Assembly (NCBI RefSeq): GCF_018861735.1
Contig: NZ_JAHLEB010000004.1
Coordinates: 98,910-162,909, forward strand
From: Clostridium lacusfryxellense
Lineage (GTDB): Bacteria > Bacillota > Clostridia > Clostridiales > Clostridiaceae
Direction of reading: 5' to 3'
Length of the DNA stretch: 64,000 nt
Part shown: one piece after another, positions 47,909 through 56,037 of the stretch
Numbering within the stretch: position 1 is the first letter of the stretch
Layout: every line of letters starts with the position of its first letter
Notes under the pieces: model-generated
The model's database searches: none
What the model was told of the DNA's origin: nothing
What the model saw: only the letters and a program-made list of their open reading frames with translations
Translations under genes and position numbers: made by a program

Positions 47909-48790
47909 ATGGAAAATAACAAACAAGATTTGATGCGCGCTATTCAAGTCAAGTTTCCTCGCTTAAGTAAAGGTCAGAAGTTAATAGCAGAATACATATT
48001 AAAACACTATGACAAGGCTGCATTTATGACAGCAGCTAAATTAGGTATTAGCGTAGGAGTTAGTGAATCCACTGTTGTAAGATTTGCTAATGAGTTAGGA
48101 TTTAGTGGTTATCCAAAACTACAGAAATCACTACAAGAATTAATTAAAAACAAATTGACAACCGTTCAAAGAATTGAATTATCTAATGACTTTATTACGC
48201 AAGAAAATGCGCTGAAAGGTGTACTTAAAGCTGATATGGAAAATATTAGAGCTACACTTGATAAAATAAATCACAAAACTTTTGAGGATATAGTAAATTC
48301 ATTATTTAAAGCTAAAAAGATATATATAATTGGGCTTAGAAGCTCATCAGCACTCGCAGAATTTCTAGCTTTTTATTTGAATTTAATTTTAGATAATGTT
48401 AAGGTTGTTGCTTATGGTGTAAGTGATATATTTGAGCAAATGCTAAATGTTTCTGAGGAAGATGTTGTAATTGGAATAGGATTTCCTAGATATACAACAA
48501 GAACAATAGAAGCATTAGCTTTCGCTAAAAGTAGAAATGCTAATGTTGTAGCAATAACAGATAGTTTATTATCTCCGATAGCAGCTAAAGCAGATTATAC
48601 ATTGATAGCACAAAGTAATATGGCCTCATTTGTTGATTCTTTAGTAGCACCACTTAGTGTAATAAATGCTTTAATTATTGCTGTGGGTTTAAGAGAAAAA
48701 GAAAAAATTTCAAGTACATTTTCTACTTTAGAAGAGATTTGGGAAGAATATCAAGTTTATTCTTTTAAAGATAAAGAAGATAGAGAATAA
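47909..48790 (+). CDS. MurR/RpiR family transcriptional regulator
   Basis: N-terminal RpiR helix-turn-helix (about residues 1-80: FPRLSKGQKLIAEYILKHYD, SESTVVRFANELGFSGYPK) and a C-terminal SIS sugar-phosphate-binding domain (about 120-260: IYIIGLRSSSALAEFLAFYL, VIGIGFPRYTTRTIEAL). Length 293 aa from ATG 47909; a longer frame starts at 47876 but lacks homology-like sequence. No sugar metabolism gene is adjacent, so target and effector are unknown. Confidence 0.92.
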   Translation: MENNKQDLMRAIQVKFPRLSKGQKLIAEYILKHYDKAAFMTAAKLGISVGVSESTVVRFANELGFSGYPKLQKSLQELIKNKLTTVQRIELSNDFITQENALKGVLKADMENIRATLDKINHKTFEDIVNSLFKAKKIYIIGLRSSSALAEFLAFYLNLILDNVKVVAYGVSDIFEQMLNVSEEDVVIGIGFPRYTTRTIEALAFAKSRNANVVAITDSLLSPIAAKADYTLIAQSNMASFVDSLVAPLSVINALIIAVGLREKEKISSTFSTLEEIWEEYQVYSFKDKEDRE

Positions 48791-48824
48791 ATCTAATAAA
48801 ATAATTCTTAGTAACACGTTCTAT

Positions 48825-48860
48825 GAGAATCCTTTTATTGGGATTTTCTTTTGATTTTTT
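48825..48860 (+). terminator. Terminator after the RpiR-type regulator
   Basis: GAGAATCC / GGATTTTC, an 8-bp stem with one G-T pair and an 8-nt loop, then TTTTGATTTTTT. Confidence 0.7.
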
Positions 48861-48866
48861 GTAATT

Positions 48867-48895
48867 TTGAATTAGGTTAAATAAAATAATATATT
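48867..48895 (+). promoter_or_regulatory. Sigma-A promoter of the flavoprotein-cmk-ispH run
   Basis: TTGAAT (48867-48872), 17-nt spacer, TATATT (48890-48895), 37 nt before the GTG start. Confidence 0.6.
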
Positions 48896-48931
48896 AAGTT
48901 ATAATAGTAAACATAATAAGGGAGTGATTTT

Positions 48932-50158
48932 GTGTCAAAGGTAATTATTATTGGAGGAGGACCAGCAGGAATGATGGCAGCTGTTACAGCTTCATCAAAA
49001 CATCATGTGGTACTCATAGAAAAGAATGATAAATTAGGAAGAAAACTTTATATAACTGGTAAGGGTAGATGTAACATTACAAATGCAAAGGATATTGGGG
49101 ATTTCTTCGAAAATATACCATGCAATCCTAATTTTTTATATAGTTCTTTATATTCATTTACAAATGAAGATACAATGAATTTCTTTAAGGCGTTAGGGGT
49201 TAATCTTAAAGTTGAAAGAGGAGATAGAGTATTCCCTGAATCAGATAAATCTTCTGATATAATAAAAGCTTTTAATAACGAATTAGCAAATAAAAATGTT
49301 GAAGTATTATTAAATTCAAAAGTGAAAAAGCTAATTCGCGATAATCAGAGGATAGTTGGTGTTGAACTTGCTAACGGAAATATCATATATGGAGATTATT
49401 TCATATTATGTACTGGTGGCTTATCATATCCGAAAACTGGTTCATCTGGTGAAGGACTAACTTACACTCGTGGTTTAGGGCACAACATTATTACACCTAG
49501 ACCATCCCTTGTGCCAATTGAAGTAGAAGAACTATGGATTACAGATTTACAGGGTCTTTCTCTAAAAAATGTAGAATTAAAGATTATGAATAGTAAAAAT
49601 AAGAATATATATAAAGAATTTGGAGAAATGATTTTTACTCATTATGGTATTTCAGGACCTATTGTCTTAAGTGCCAGTAGTTTTGTGAAAGATGGAGAAA
49701 AATTAATGGCTTTGATAAATTTAAAACCTGCTTTAAGTGAAATCCAACTTGATAAAAGAGTTCAAAGTGATTTCTTAAAATATGCAAATAAAGCTTTTAA
49801 AAATTCATTAAATGATTTACTTCCTAGCAAATTGATTAATACAATAATTCAATTATCGAATATTGACGAAGATAAACAAGTTAATTCGGTTACTAAAGAA
49901 GAAAGAAGAACACTAGTTAATTTACTTCAAAATTTACCACTTCACATAAAGGGTCTTCGCCCAATAGAAGAAGCAATTATAACTAGTGGTGGTGTAGATA
50001 CTTTAGAAATAGATGCCTCTACCATGAAATCAAAGAAAATTGACAATTTATCTTTTGCAGGTGAAATGATAGATGTAGATGCATACACAGGCGGTTACAA
50101 TCTTCAAATAGCATTATCAACTGGAAGTTTAGCTGGAAATAATGTAGGGATAGATTAA
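48932..50158 (+). CDS. BaiN/YhiN (HI0933) family NAD(P)/FAD-dependent oxidoreductase
   Basis: Flavoprotein of the HI0933-like family. N-terminal FAD-binding VIIIGGGPAGMMAAVTAS, then KLGRKLYITGKGRCNITN, RVFPESDKSSDI, CTGGLSYPKTGSSGEG, and C-terminal AGEMIDVDAYTGGYNLQIAL. Length 408 aa. Members include clostridial BaiN (bile acid) and others of unknown substrate; none can be assigned here. It regularly sits next to cmk in clostridia, as here (50 bp). Confidence 0.9.
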   Translation: MSKVIIIGGGPAGMMAAVTASSKHHVVLIEKNDKLGRKLYITGKGRCNITNAKDIGDFFENIPCNPNFLYSSLYSFTNEDTMNFFKALGVNLKVERGDRVFPESDKSSDIIKAFNNELANKNVEVLLNSKVKKLIRDNQRIVGVELANGNIIYGDYFILCTGGLSYPKTGSSGEGLTYTRGLGHNIITPRPSLVPIEVEELWITDLQGLSLKNVELKIMNSKNKNIYKEFGEMIFTHYGISGPIVLSASSFVKDGEKLMALINLKPALSEIQLDKRVQSDFLKYANKAFKNSLNDLLPSKLINTIIQLSNIDEDKQVNSVTKEERRTLVNLLQNLPLHIKGLRPIEEAIITSGGVDTLEIDASTMKSKKIDNLSFAGEMIDVDAYTGGYNLQIALSTGSLAGNNVGID

Positions 50159-50208
50159 CTACTTAATTTAAGTAGTAGTAGTTTAATAAAGGTCGGGAGG
50201 AGAGTATA

Positions 50209-50883
50209 ATGATATTTTCTGTTGCCATAGATGGACCTGCAGGTGCAGGCAAAAGTACTATAGCAAAAATAGTAGGTGAAAAATTCAATCTTATGTATAT
50301 TAACACAGGTGCAATGTATAGAGCAGTTACACTTAAGGCTATGAATGCAAATATCTCAGAAAATAATGTAGATGGGTTAATAAAACTAGTTAAGTCTTTA
50401 GAAATGCATTTTGAAGAGGATCATATAATTGTTAATAATGAAGATTTGACGGACATGATAAATATGCCTGTTATAAGCAATAATGTTTCAAAGTACGCAG
50501 CTGTTCCTGAAATCAGAGAAATTCTTGTTGACTTGCAACAAGATATAGCTAAGAAATACAATGTTATTATGGATGGACGAGATATTGGTACTGTAGTACT
50601 TAAGGATGCACTATTTAAATTTTACTTAACAGCATCTGGTGAAAAAAGAGCCCAAAGAAGGTATGAAGAATTAATCGCTAAAGGATTACAAGTTGATTAT
50701 AATACGATTCTAAATGATATTATAAAAAGAGATTATAGCGATACACACAGAGCGGTTAATCCACTTACAAAAGCCAAAGATGCAATTGAAATAGATTCTT
50801 CGAATTTAGACATTGATGGAGTAGTTCAAGTAATAACATTACGGATGAATTCAGAGATTATAAATAATAAGTCAAGCATCTAA
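50209..50883 (+). CDS. cmk: Cytidylate kinase
   Basis: Phosphorylates CMP and dCMP. P-loop AIDGPAGAGKSTIAK near the N-terminus, YINTGAMYRAVTLKA, MDGRDIGTVVL, FYLTASGEKRAQRRYEEL and RDYSDTHRAVNPL. Length 224 aa. GGGAGGAG precedes the ATG. Followed after 24 bp by ispH, the standard clostridial order. Confidence 0.97.
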   Translation: MIFSVAIDGPAGAGKSTIAKIVGEKFNLMYINTGAMYRAVTLKAMNANISENNVDGLIKLVKSLEMHFEEDHIIVNNEDLTDMINMPVISNNVSKYAAVPEIREILVDLQQDIAKKYNVIMDGRDIGTVVLKDALFKFYLTASGEKRAQRRYEELIAKGLQVDYNTILNDIIKRDYSDTHRAVNPLTKAKDAIEIDSSNLDIDGVVQVITLRMNSEIINNKSSI

Positions 50884-50907
50884 GACACGCTTTAAGGAGA
50901 TGTCCCA

Positions 50908-51747
50908 ATGAGACAAATAATACTTGCAGATTCAGCTGGTTTTTGTTTTGGAGTGAAACGAGCGGTAGATACAGCTATTAACATGAGGAAAAAGTATAAT
51001 AATAAAATATATACATTAGGTCCACTTATACATAACAATGATGTTGTGGATTTTTTGAAAGAAAATTTAATATATCCAATAGAACTTAATAATATTGATA
51101 GTTTAAAAGAAAACGATACTTTAATTATAAGATCACATGGAGTATCTGAGGACACTATAAATATTTTAAAAAATACTAACCTTAATGTAATAGATGCAAC
51201 ATGCCCGTATGTTTCAAATATTCATAAAAAGGTGAAAAAATATTACGATCTAGGGTATCATATAATTATTGTAGGAGATAAAAGTCATCCTGAAGTAATT
51301 GGGATTAATGGATGGTGTAAAAACAACGCAATAATACTTAAGAGTGGTGATGAGTTAGATTTAATAGCAAATAGGGTATGTGTAGTAGCACAGACGACAG
51401 AAACACAAGCTACTTGGGAGAATGTATTGACTAAAGTTATAAAAACTAGCAAAGAAATAGTTGCTTTTAATACTATTTGCAGTGCAACAGAAGTGCGCCA
51501 AAAATCTGCAGAGGAACTTTCAAAAAAGGTTGATGCTATGATTGTTATTGGTGGATTTAATAGCTCTAATACTACAAAACTTTATGAAATATGCAAGAAA
51601 TATTGTAAAAATACAATATATGTTGAGAATGTATTAGGTATACCAGATGAATTTATAAAAGATAAAAACCTAAGGATTATTGGAGTTACAGCAGGAGCTT
51701 CAACCCCAAATTGGATTATAGATGAGGCAATTTTAAAAATGAGTTAA
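50908..51747 (+). CDS. ispH: 4-hydroxy-3-methylbut-2-enyl diphosphate reductase
   Basis: Last MEP pathway enzyme, turning HMBPP into IPP and DMAPP. Fe-S ligands are Cys13 (AGFCFGVKRAV), Cys99 (DATCPYVSNIH) and Cys191 (TICSATEVRQKS); THGPLIHN-type motif TLGPLIHNNDVV and SHPEVIGINGW are present. Length 279 aa, ending after the catalytic domain. In many clostridia this locus encodes an IspH fused to S1 domains (IspH-RpsA); here no S1 part follows in any frame. Confidence 0.96.
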   Translation: MRQIILADSAGFCFGVKRAVDTAINMRKKYNNKIYTLGPLIHNNDVVDFLKENLIYPIELNNIDSLKENDTLIIRSHGVSEDTINILKNTNLNVIDATCPYVSNIHKKVKKYYDLGYHIIIVGDKSHPEVIGINGWCKNNAIILKSGDELDLIANRVCVVAQTTETQATWENVLTKVIKTSKEIVAFNTICSATEVRQKSAEELSKKVDAMIVIGGFNSSNTTKLYEICKKYCKNTIYVENVLGIPDEFIKDKNLRIIGVTAGASTPNWIIDEAILKMS

Positions 51748-51776
51748 ATATTGTTTTCGAATTAGATTAAAAATAA

Positions 51777-51818
51777 AAGCGTGTAACATAAATTTATGTT
51801 TACACGTTTTTATATTTT
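51777..51818 (+). terminator. Terminator after ispH
   Basis: CGTGTAACATAA / TTATGTTTACACG pair with one bulged base, followed by TTTTTATATTTTT. Confidence 0.75.
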
Positions 51819-51950
51819 TCATATATGAGTTGATATATTTGCATGATATAAGTAATATATAAGTATATGAAAAATACATATCTGTATTTTAGGATTATTG
51901 AATAATAAATAAAATTAATAATATAGTATTAGTAATAGATTTATAATTAG

Positions 51951-51967
51951 AAAAGTATTATACTTTT
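51951..51967. promoter_or_regulatory. 17-nt palindrome upstream of the GNAT gene
   Basis: AAAAGTAT-T-ATACTTTT is a perfect palindrome, 4 nt downstream of a TATAAT (51942-51947) and 49 nt before the GNAT start. It could be an operator. The A/T-rich setting makes chance palindromes less surprising. Confidence 0.35.
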
Positions 51968-52015
51968 ATAGATAATCAAATTCGGTTAAAATAAAAATTA
52001 ATGGAGTAAGGATAA

Positions 52016-52906
52016 ATGCATAAGTTAATAAGTCTAAGTTTGAAAAATATTGATAATTTCAGAAAGCTTAATCAATTTAATACTAATTTTAGTCTATCAA
52101 ACAAAAATTTCTTTGAGTTATATGATAATAGTAATATTTTTCAAAGATTGTTTCTAAGAAAAAATGTTAACTTACTATTAGAAGAAAATAATTATATAGG
52201 TTATATATGGTTTGAAAAGCAAAATAAATATCATAGTGATATAAATTCAATGAATGTAATAGAGGATAACAATACAATATTTCTTTATAAAACCTTAATT
52301 AGTTCACTTGTGAATAATAATTTGATAACTTATGAATGTGAAGATAATATAACGAATATGAATATTTTAAATAAGTTAGGGTTTGAGAAAAGCAAAGGAT
52401 TTATTGAACTAGAAAAAGAGTTCAAAGAATACCTTAATACATTTTCTGATGATAGAATTAGTTTTTCTGTAGTGAAAAAGGATAAAGATGAAAAGGCACG
52501 ATGTTTACTACAAAATGAAATATTTAAAAATGATGATAGAATTCCGATAAATATAGAAGATATTTATTATGATGAAGCACAGGAATATTATTTTGATAAA
52601 GGCGCAATATTTATTAAATTTGATAACATACCCATTGGATATGGACAAATAATTATTGAAGATAAAGTTGCAAGTATAGTGAATTTTGGAATAATAGAAA
52701 AATACAGAAAAAAAGGATATGGAAAAGTGTTTTTAAGACATTTACTTAATATAGCTGTGGATAATGAATTTTCTAGGGTATCTTTAAAGGTTGATTCCAA
52801 TAATGTTATAGCTTTGAATTTATATATTGATTTAGGATTTAATATTAAAAAAGAATTTTATACTTGGCAAAAACTGAAGTTAAATAATATAAAAAGAGAT
52901 AGATAA
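52016..52906 (+). CDS. GNAT family N-acetyltransferase with an unassigned N-terminal half
   Basis: The C-terminal half (about residues 150-290) is a GNAT domain: FGIIEKYRKKGYGKVFLRHL is the acetyl-CoA motif A, followed by SLKVDSNNVIALNLYIDLGF (motif B). The N-terminal 140 residues are Asn/Lys/Phe-rich with no motif I recognise; they may be a degenerate second GNAT fold. Length 296 aa. Substrate unknown. GGAGTAAGG precedes the ATG. Its stop codon lies inside the arm of a terminator shared with the opposite gene. Confidence 0.82.
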   Translation: MHKLISLSLKNIDNFRKLNQFNTNFSLSNKNFFELYDNSNIFQRLFLRKNVNLLLEENNYIGYIWFEKQNKYHSDINSMNVIEDNNTIFLYKTLISSLVNNNLITYECEDNITNMNILNKLGFEKSKGFIELEKEFKEYLNTFSDDRISFSVVKKDKDEKARCLLQNEIFKNDDRIPINIEDIYYDEAQEYYFDKGAIFIKFDNIPIGYGQIIIEDKVASIVNFGIIEKYRKKGYGKVFLRHLLNIAVDNEFSRVSLKVDSNNVIALNLYIDLGFNIKKEFYTWQKLKLNNIKRDR

Positions 52907-52944
52907 TGGTTCATAAAATGAACCCTCATCTATCTCTTTTTATG
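52892..52944. terminator. Bidirectional terminator between GNAT and aminotransferase genes
   Basis: Outer stem AAAAGAGATAGAT / ATCTATCTCTTTT (13 bp) and inner stem GGTTCAT / ATGAACC (7 bp), ending in TTTTTAT. The left arm is within the last codons of the GNAT gene. Confidence 0.88.
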
Positions 52945-52965
52945 TTGTTTATTTTTTACTTGAAA

Positions 52966-54162
52966 CTACTTTTTAATTTCGATATATTTTTTAATAGCTA
53001 TTGCTAAAATTTCCATAGCATCTTGTAATGCAGTTGTATTTAAGCAGTAGGATAACCTGATTTCATCTACTCCTAATCCTTTAGTACCATAAAAACCTTC
53101 TGCAGGGGCAACCATTATTGTTTTATTATTATGCTCAAAATCTGTCAATAACCATTTAGCAAAGTCTTCGCAATTGTCTATTGGAAGTTTTGCTACAACA
53201 TAAAAAGCACCTGTTGGTTTTTGGCAAATTACTCCTGGTATTTTAGTTAAGTATTTATGTAATATATTTCTTCTTTGCTCATATTCGTTTTTTACATCTT
53301 CAAAATAAGATTTAGGAGTGTTTATTAAATTAGCAGCGGCCGCTTGCTCAATTGCAGGTACACAGAGCCTAGTTTGTCCTAATTTAAGAATCTCACTCAT
53401 AAGTTCTTTGTTTTTTGATGCAACTAAACCAATTCTAGCACCACATGCACTGTAACGTTTAGAGATACTATCAATTAAAATTATGTTGTCTAAGACATCG
53501 GTCATATATAAAGCAGATGTATATTTTAAATCATCATAAACAAACTCTCTATAAACTTCATCAGCAATAAGAAATATATTGTTTTCTTTTGCAATATTAG
53601 CTAGCATTCTTATTTCATCTTTAGTGTATACAACGCCAGTAGGATTTCCTGGGTTTGACACCATTATTGCTTTAGTTTTATTTGTAATTTTACTAGTAAT
53701 ATTTTCTTTACAAGGTAGATGAAATCCCTCTTCTGCTTTTGTAATAAATGGAACGATTTTAACTGATGCAACATCAGCTAATCCATTGTAATTTGTATAA
53801 AATGGTTCAGGAACTACAATTTCATCACCAGGGTCACAGATGGCCATAAGAGTAAACATTATTGCTTCAGAGCCACCATTAGTTATCATAATTTCATCTT
53901 TGGTAAAATCTATTCCCCATTCTTTATAATACTTTATAAAACTTTCAATTAATGGGTCGGTACCTCTAGAATTAACATATTTAAGTACCTTATCAGTATA
54001 GTGTTTCATACCCTCCATGAATGTTTCAGGAGTATTTATATCTGGTTGCCCTATGTTAAGATGATATACACTAACACCTCTTTTTTTAGCTTCATCGGCA
54101 AATGGAGCTAGTTTACGAATCGTTGAAAATTGCATTGCGCTAATTCTGTTAGATAATTTCAT
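52966..54162 (-). CDS. PLP-dependent aminotransferase, class I/II
   Basis: Fold-type I aminotransferase. LNIGQPDINTPETFMEGM near the N-terminus, TNGGSEAIMFTLMAICDPGD, SNPGNPTGVVYTK, LIADEVYREFVYDD and the PLP lysine in SISKRYSACGARIGL; the C-terminal RLSYCLNT holds the carboxylate-binding arginine. Length 398 aa. It differs clearly from the + strand aminotransferase at 40 kb. The GGGAGGGTAAC ribosome binding site lies 28 nt downstream of a tiny ORF on the same strand, so the two are probably one operon. Substrate unknown. Confidence 0.92.
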   Translation of the reverse strand: MKLSNRISAMQFSTIRKLAPFADEAKKRGVSVYHLNIGQPDINTPETFMEGMKHYTDKVLKYVNSRGTDPLIESFIKYYKEWGIDFTKDEIMITNGGSEAIMFTLMAICDPGDEIVVPEPFYTNYNGLADVASVKIVPFITKAEEGFHLPCKENITSKITNKTKAIMVSNPGNPTGVVYTKDEIRMLANIAKENNIFLIADEVYREFVYDDLKYTSALYMTDVLDNIILIDSISKRYSACGARIGLVASKNKELMSEILKLGQTRLCVPAIEQAAAANLINTPKSYFEDVKNEYEQRRNILHKYLTKIPGVICQKPTGAFYVVAKLPIDNCEDFAKWLLTDFEHNNKTIMVAPAEGFYGTKGLGVDEIRLSYCLNTTALQDAMEILAIAIKKYIEIKK

Positions 54163-54190
54163 ATTGTTACCCTCCCATCCAAATTTAAAA

Positions 54191-54349
54191 CTAACTAAAT
54201 TCTTTTATTATGTTTTCGACAGGCGCACTTGATACTTTCATGTCTACCATATTGCTATAGTTACACTTAGAGTAATAACATCTGTCAACTATACAATCAA
54301 ATCGTATTTTTTTATCTCTAACGCTTTCTTCTTTTTTTGCATCATACAT
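54191..54349 (-). CDS. 52-aa protein with a C-x4-C-x4-C motif, function unknown
   Basis: On the - strand an ATG at 54349 preceded by AAAAGGGGTGATTTAAT (good ribosome binding site, 6-8 nt spacing) opens a 52-codon frame ending at TAG 54191-54193. The protein begins MYDAKKEESVRDKKIRFDC and contains CIVDRCYYSKC (Cys19, Cys24, Cys29), then SNMVDMKVSSAPVENIIKEF. The even Cys spacing suggests metal or Fe-S binding or a disulfide-bonded mini-protein. It is the promoter-proximal gene of a two-gene unit with the aminotransferase. I do not recognise a family. Confidence 0.7.
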   Translation of the reverse strand: MYDAKKEESVRDKKIRFDCIVDRCYYSKCNYSNMVDMKVSSAPVENIIKEFS

Positions 54350-54556
54350 ATTAAATCACCCCTTTTAGGTAGTATTTCCTAAAATTCGGATTTAATTTAA
54401 AAAGCAAAAATAAATGTTAGAGCTAATTTAAAAAAACTGATTCAATTGTATATTATTTTCTAAATTACATTAGAAAAACAATTATTAATATTATAAACTA
54501 GTTTTTACATATAGTCCAAGTAAATTAATTAAATATTCTCAATTAGTAAAAATGAC

Positions 54557-54585
54557 TTTAAAAATGCATTGAAATTATATATAAT
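54557..54585 (+). promoter_or_regulatory. Probable sigma-A promoter of miaB
   Basis: TTTAAA (54557-54562), 17-nt spacer, perfect TATAAT (54580-54585), 41 nt before the chosen miaB start. It opens the miaB-mutS-mutL-miaA-hfq run. Confidence 0.55.
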
Positions 54586-54625
54586 GATAGATAGTAATAC
54601 TTTTTTTAAAAAGGAGAATACACTA

Positions 54626-55951
54626 ATGAATGAAATGCTTAAATACTATATAGAAACATGGGGTTGTCAAATGAATGAGGAGGACTCCGAAAAATTATCC
54701 GGTATGTTAATACCAGTAGGGTATAAAAGAACTACAGAAAAGGCCGCTGCTGACATAATTATATTTAATACCTGTTGTGTTAGAGAAAATGCAGAGCAAA
54801 AGGTTGACGGGAATATAGGTGCTTTAAAAACAATGAAAAAAGAGAATCCAAAGCTTGTAATTGCTGTTATTGGCTGTATGATGCAACAAGATGGAATGGC
54901 AAAACATATTATCACTAAATTTCCATTTGTAGACATCATAATTGGGACACATAATGCGCATAAATTCCCAGAGTACTTAAAAAGAATACAAAACGGTGAT
55001 TCATCAATAGTTGAAATTTGGGATAAAGAAGAGAAGATAATCGAAGGAATTCCAATAGATAGGCAAAGTAATATAAAAGGTTTTGTAACTATTATGTATG
55101 GTTGCAACAATTTCTGTACTTATTGTATAGTGCCTTATGTAAGAGGAAGAGAGAGAAGCCGTAATCCAGAAGATATTATAAATGAGATAATCACTATGGT
55201 AGGACAAGGGTATAAAGAAATAACTTTACTTGGCCAAAATGTTAACTCTTATGGAAAGGGATTAATTCCTAATATAAATTTTGCAGAGCTGCTTAGGAGA
55301 ATTAATGAGATTCAAGATTTAGAAAGAATTAGATTTATGACATCTCATCCAAAAGATTTATCCGATGAGGTAATAGAGGTAATTGCTGCGAGTGATAAAC
55401 TTTGTGAGCAAATTCATTTACCGGTGCAATCAGGTTCATCAAATCTCCTTGGTAGAATGAATAGACATTATGATAGGCAGCAGTATTTGGACTTAGTTAA
55501 AAAAATAAGAAAAACTATACCTAATGTAGGATTAAGCACAGATATTATAGTTGGATTCCCAGGAGAAACTGAAGAGGATTTTGCAGAGACTCTAAGTCTT
55601 ATGGAAGAGGTAAGATTTAATTTAGCATTTACGTACCTTTACTCTAAAAGGAAGGGCACGCCAGCAGATGAAATGCTAGAGCAAGTTCCTGAGGATGTTA
55701 AACATGAAAGATTTAACAGATTAGTTGAAGTTGTTAATAGAAACTGCGCAGAGAGAAACAAGGAATGTGTTGGTAAAATTGTAGAAGTGCTTATAGAAGG
55801 TTATAGTAAAAATGACAAGAATAGATTAGCAGGAAGAACTAGAAATGGAAAATTAGTAAACTTTGAGGGTAACCATAAAGCTATTGGTGATCTTGTATCA
55901 GTTCTTATAACGGATGCTCACTCATTCTCACTTATTGGTGAAGAAATATAA
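54626..55951 (+). CDS. miaB: tRNA-2-methylthio-N6-dimethylallyladenosine synthase MiaB
   Basis: Radical SAM methylthiotransferase acting on i6A37 made by MiaA (60.9 kb). N-terminal MTTase domain with Cys14 ([13 protein letters not shown]) and [12 protein letters not shown]; radical SAM Cys160, Cys164, Cys167 ([19 protein letters not shown]); [16 protein letters not shown]-terminal TRAM. Length 441 aa. The frame is open back to a TTG at 54569, but AAAGGAG lies just before ATG 54626, which gives the expected N-terminus; the longer start would also overlap the promoter. Confidence 0.96.
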   Translation: MNEMLKYYIETWGCQMNEEDSEKLSGMLIPVGYKRTTEKAAADIIIFNTCCVRENAEQKVDGNIGALKTMKKENPKLVIAVIGCMMQQDGMAKHIITKFPFVDIIIGTHNAHKFPEYLKRIQNGDSSIVEIWDKEEKIIEGIPIDRQSNIKGFVTIMYGCNNFCTYCIVPYVRGRERSRNPEDIINEIITMVGQGYKEITLLGQNVNSYGKGLIPNINFAELLRRINEIQDLERIRFMTSHPKDLSDEVIEVIAASDKLCEQIHLPVQSGSSNLLGRMNRHYDRQQYLDLVKKIRKTIPNVGLSTDIIVGFPGETEEDFAETLSLMEEVRFNLAFTYLYSKRKGTPADEMLEQVPEDVKHERFNRLVEVVNRNCAERNKECVGKIVEVLIEGYSKNDKNRLAGRTRNGKLVNFEGNHKAIGDLVSVLITDAHSFSLIGEEI

Positions 55952-56037
55952 TTTATATGAAAAATAAATATTAACTTTTATGGGTATATAATAATTATAT
56001 ATTATGTACTCATGAAGAAAAGCAAGGTGGAATAACA

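Noticed and set aside
54667..55110. 147-codon - strand frame inside miaB
   Set aside because: Antisense to the conserved MiaB N-terminal and radical SAM region; hydrophobic composition is a by-product.
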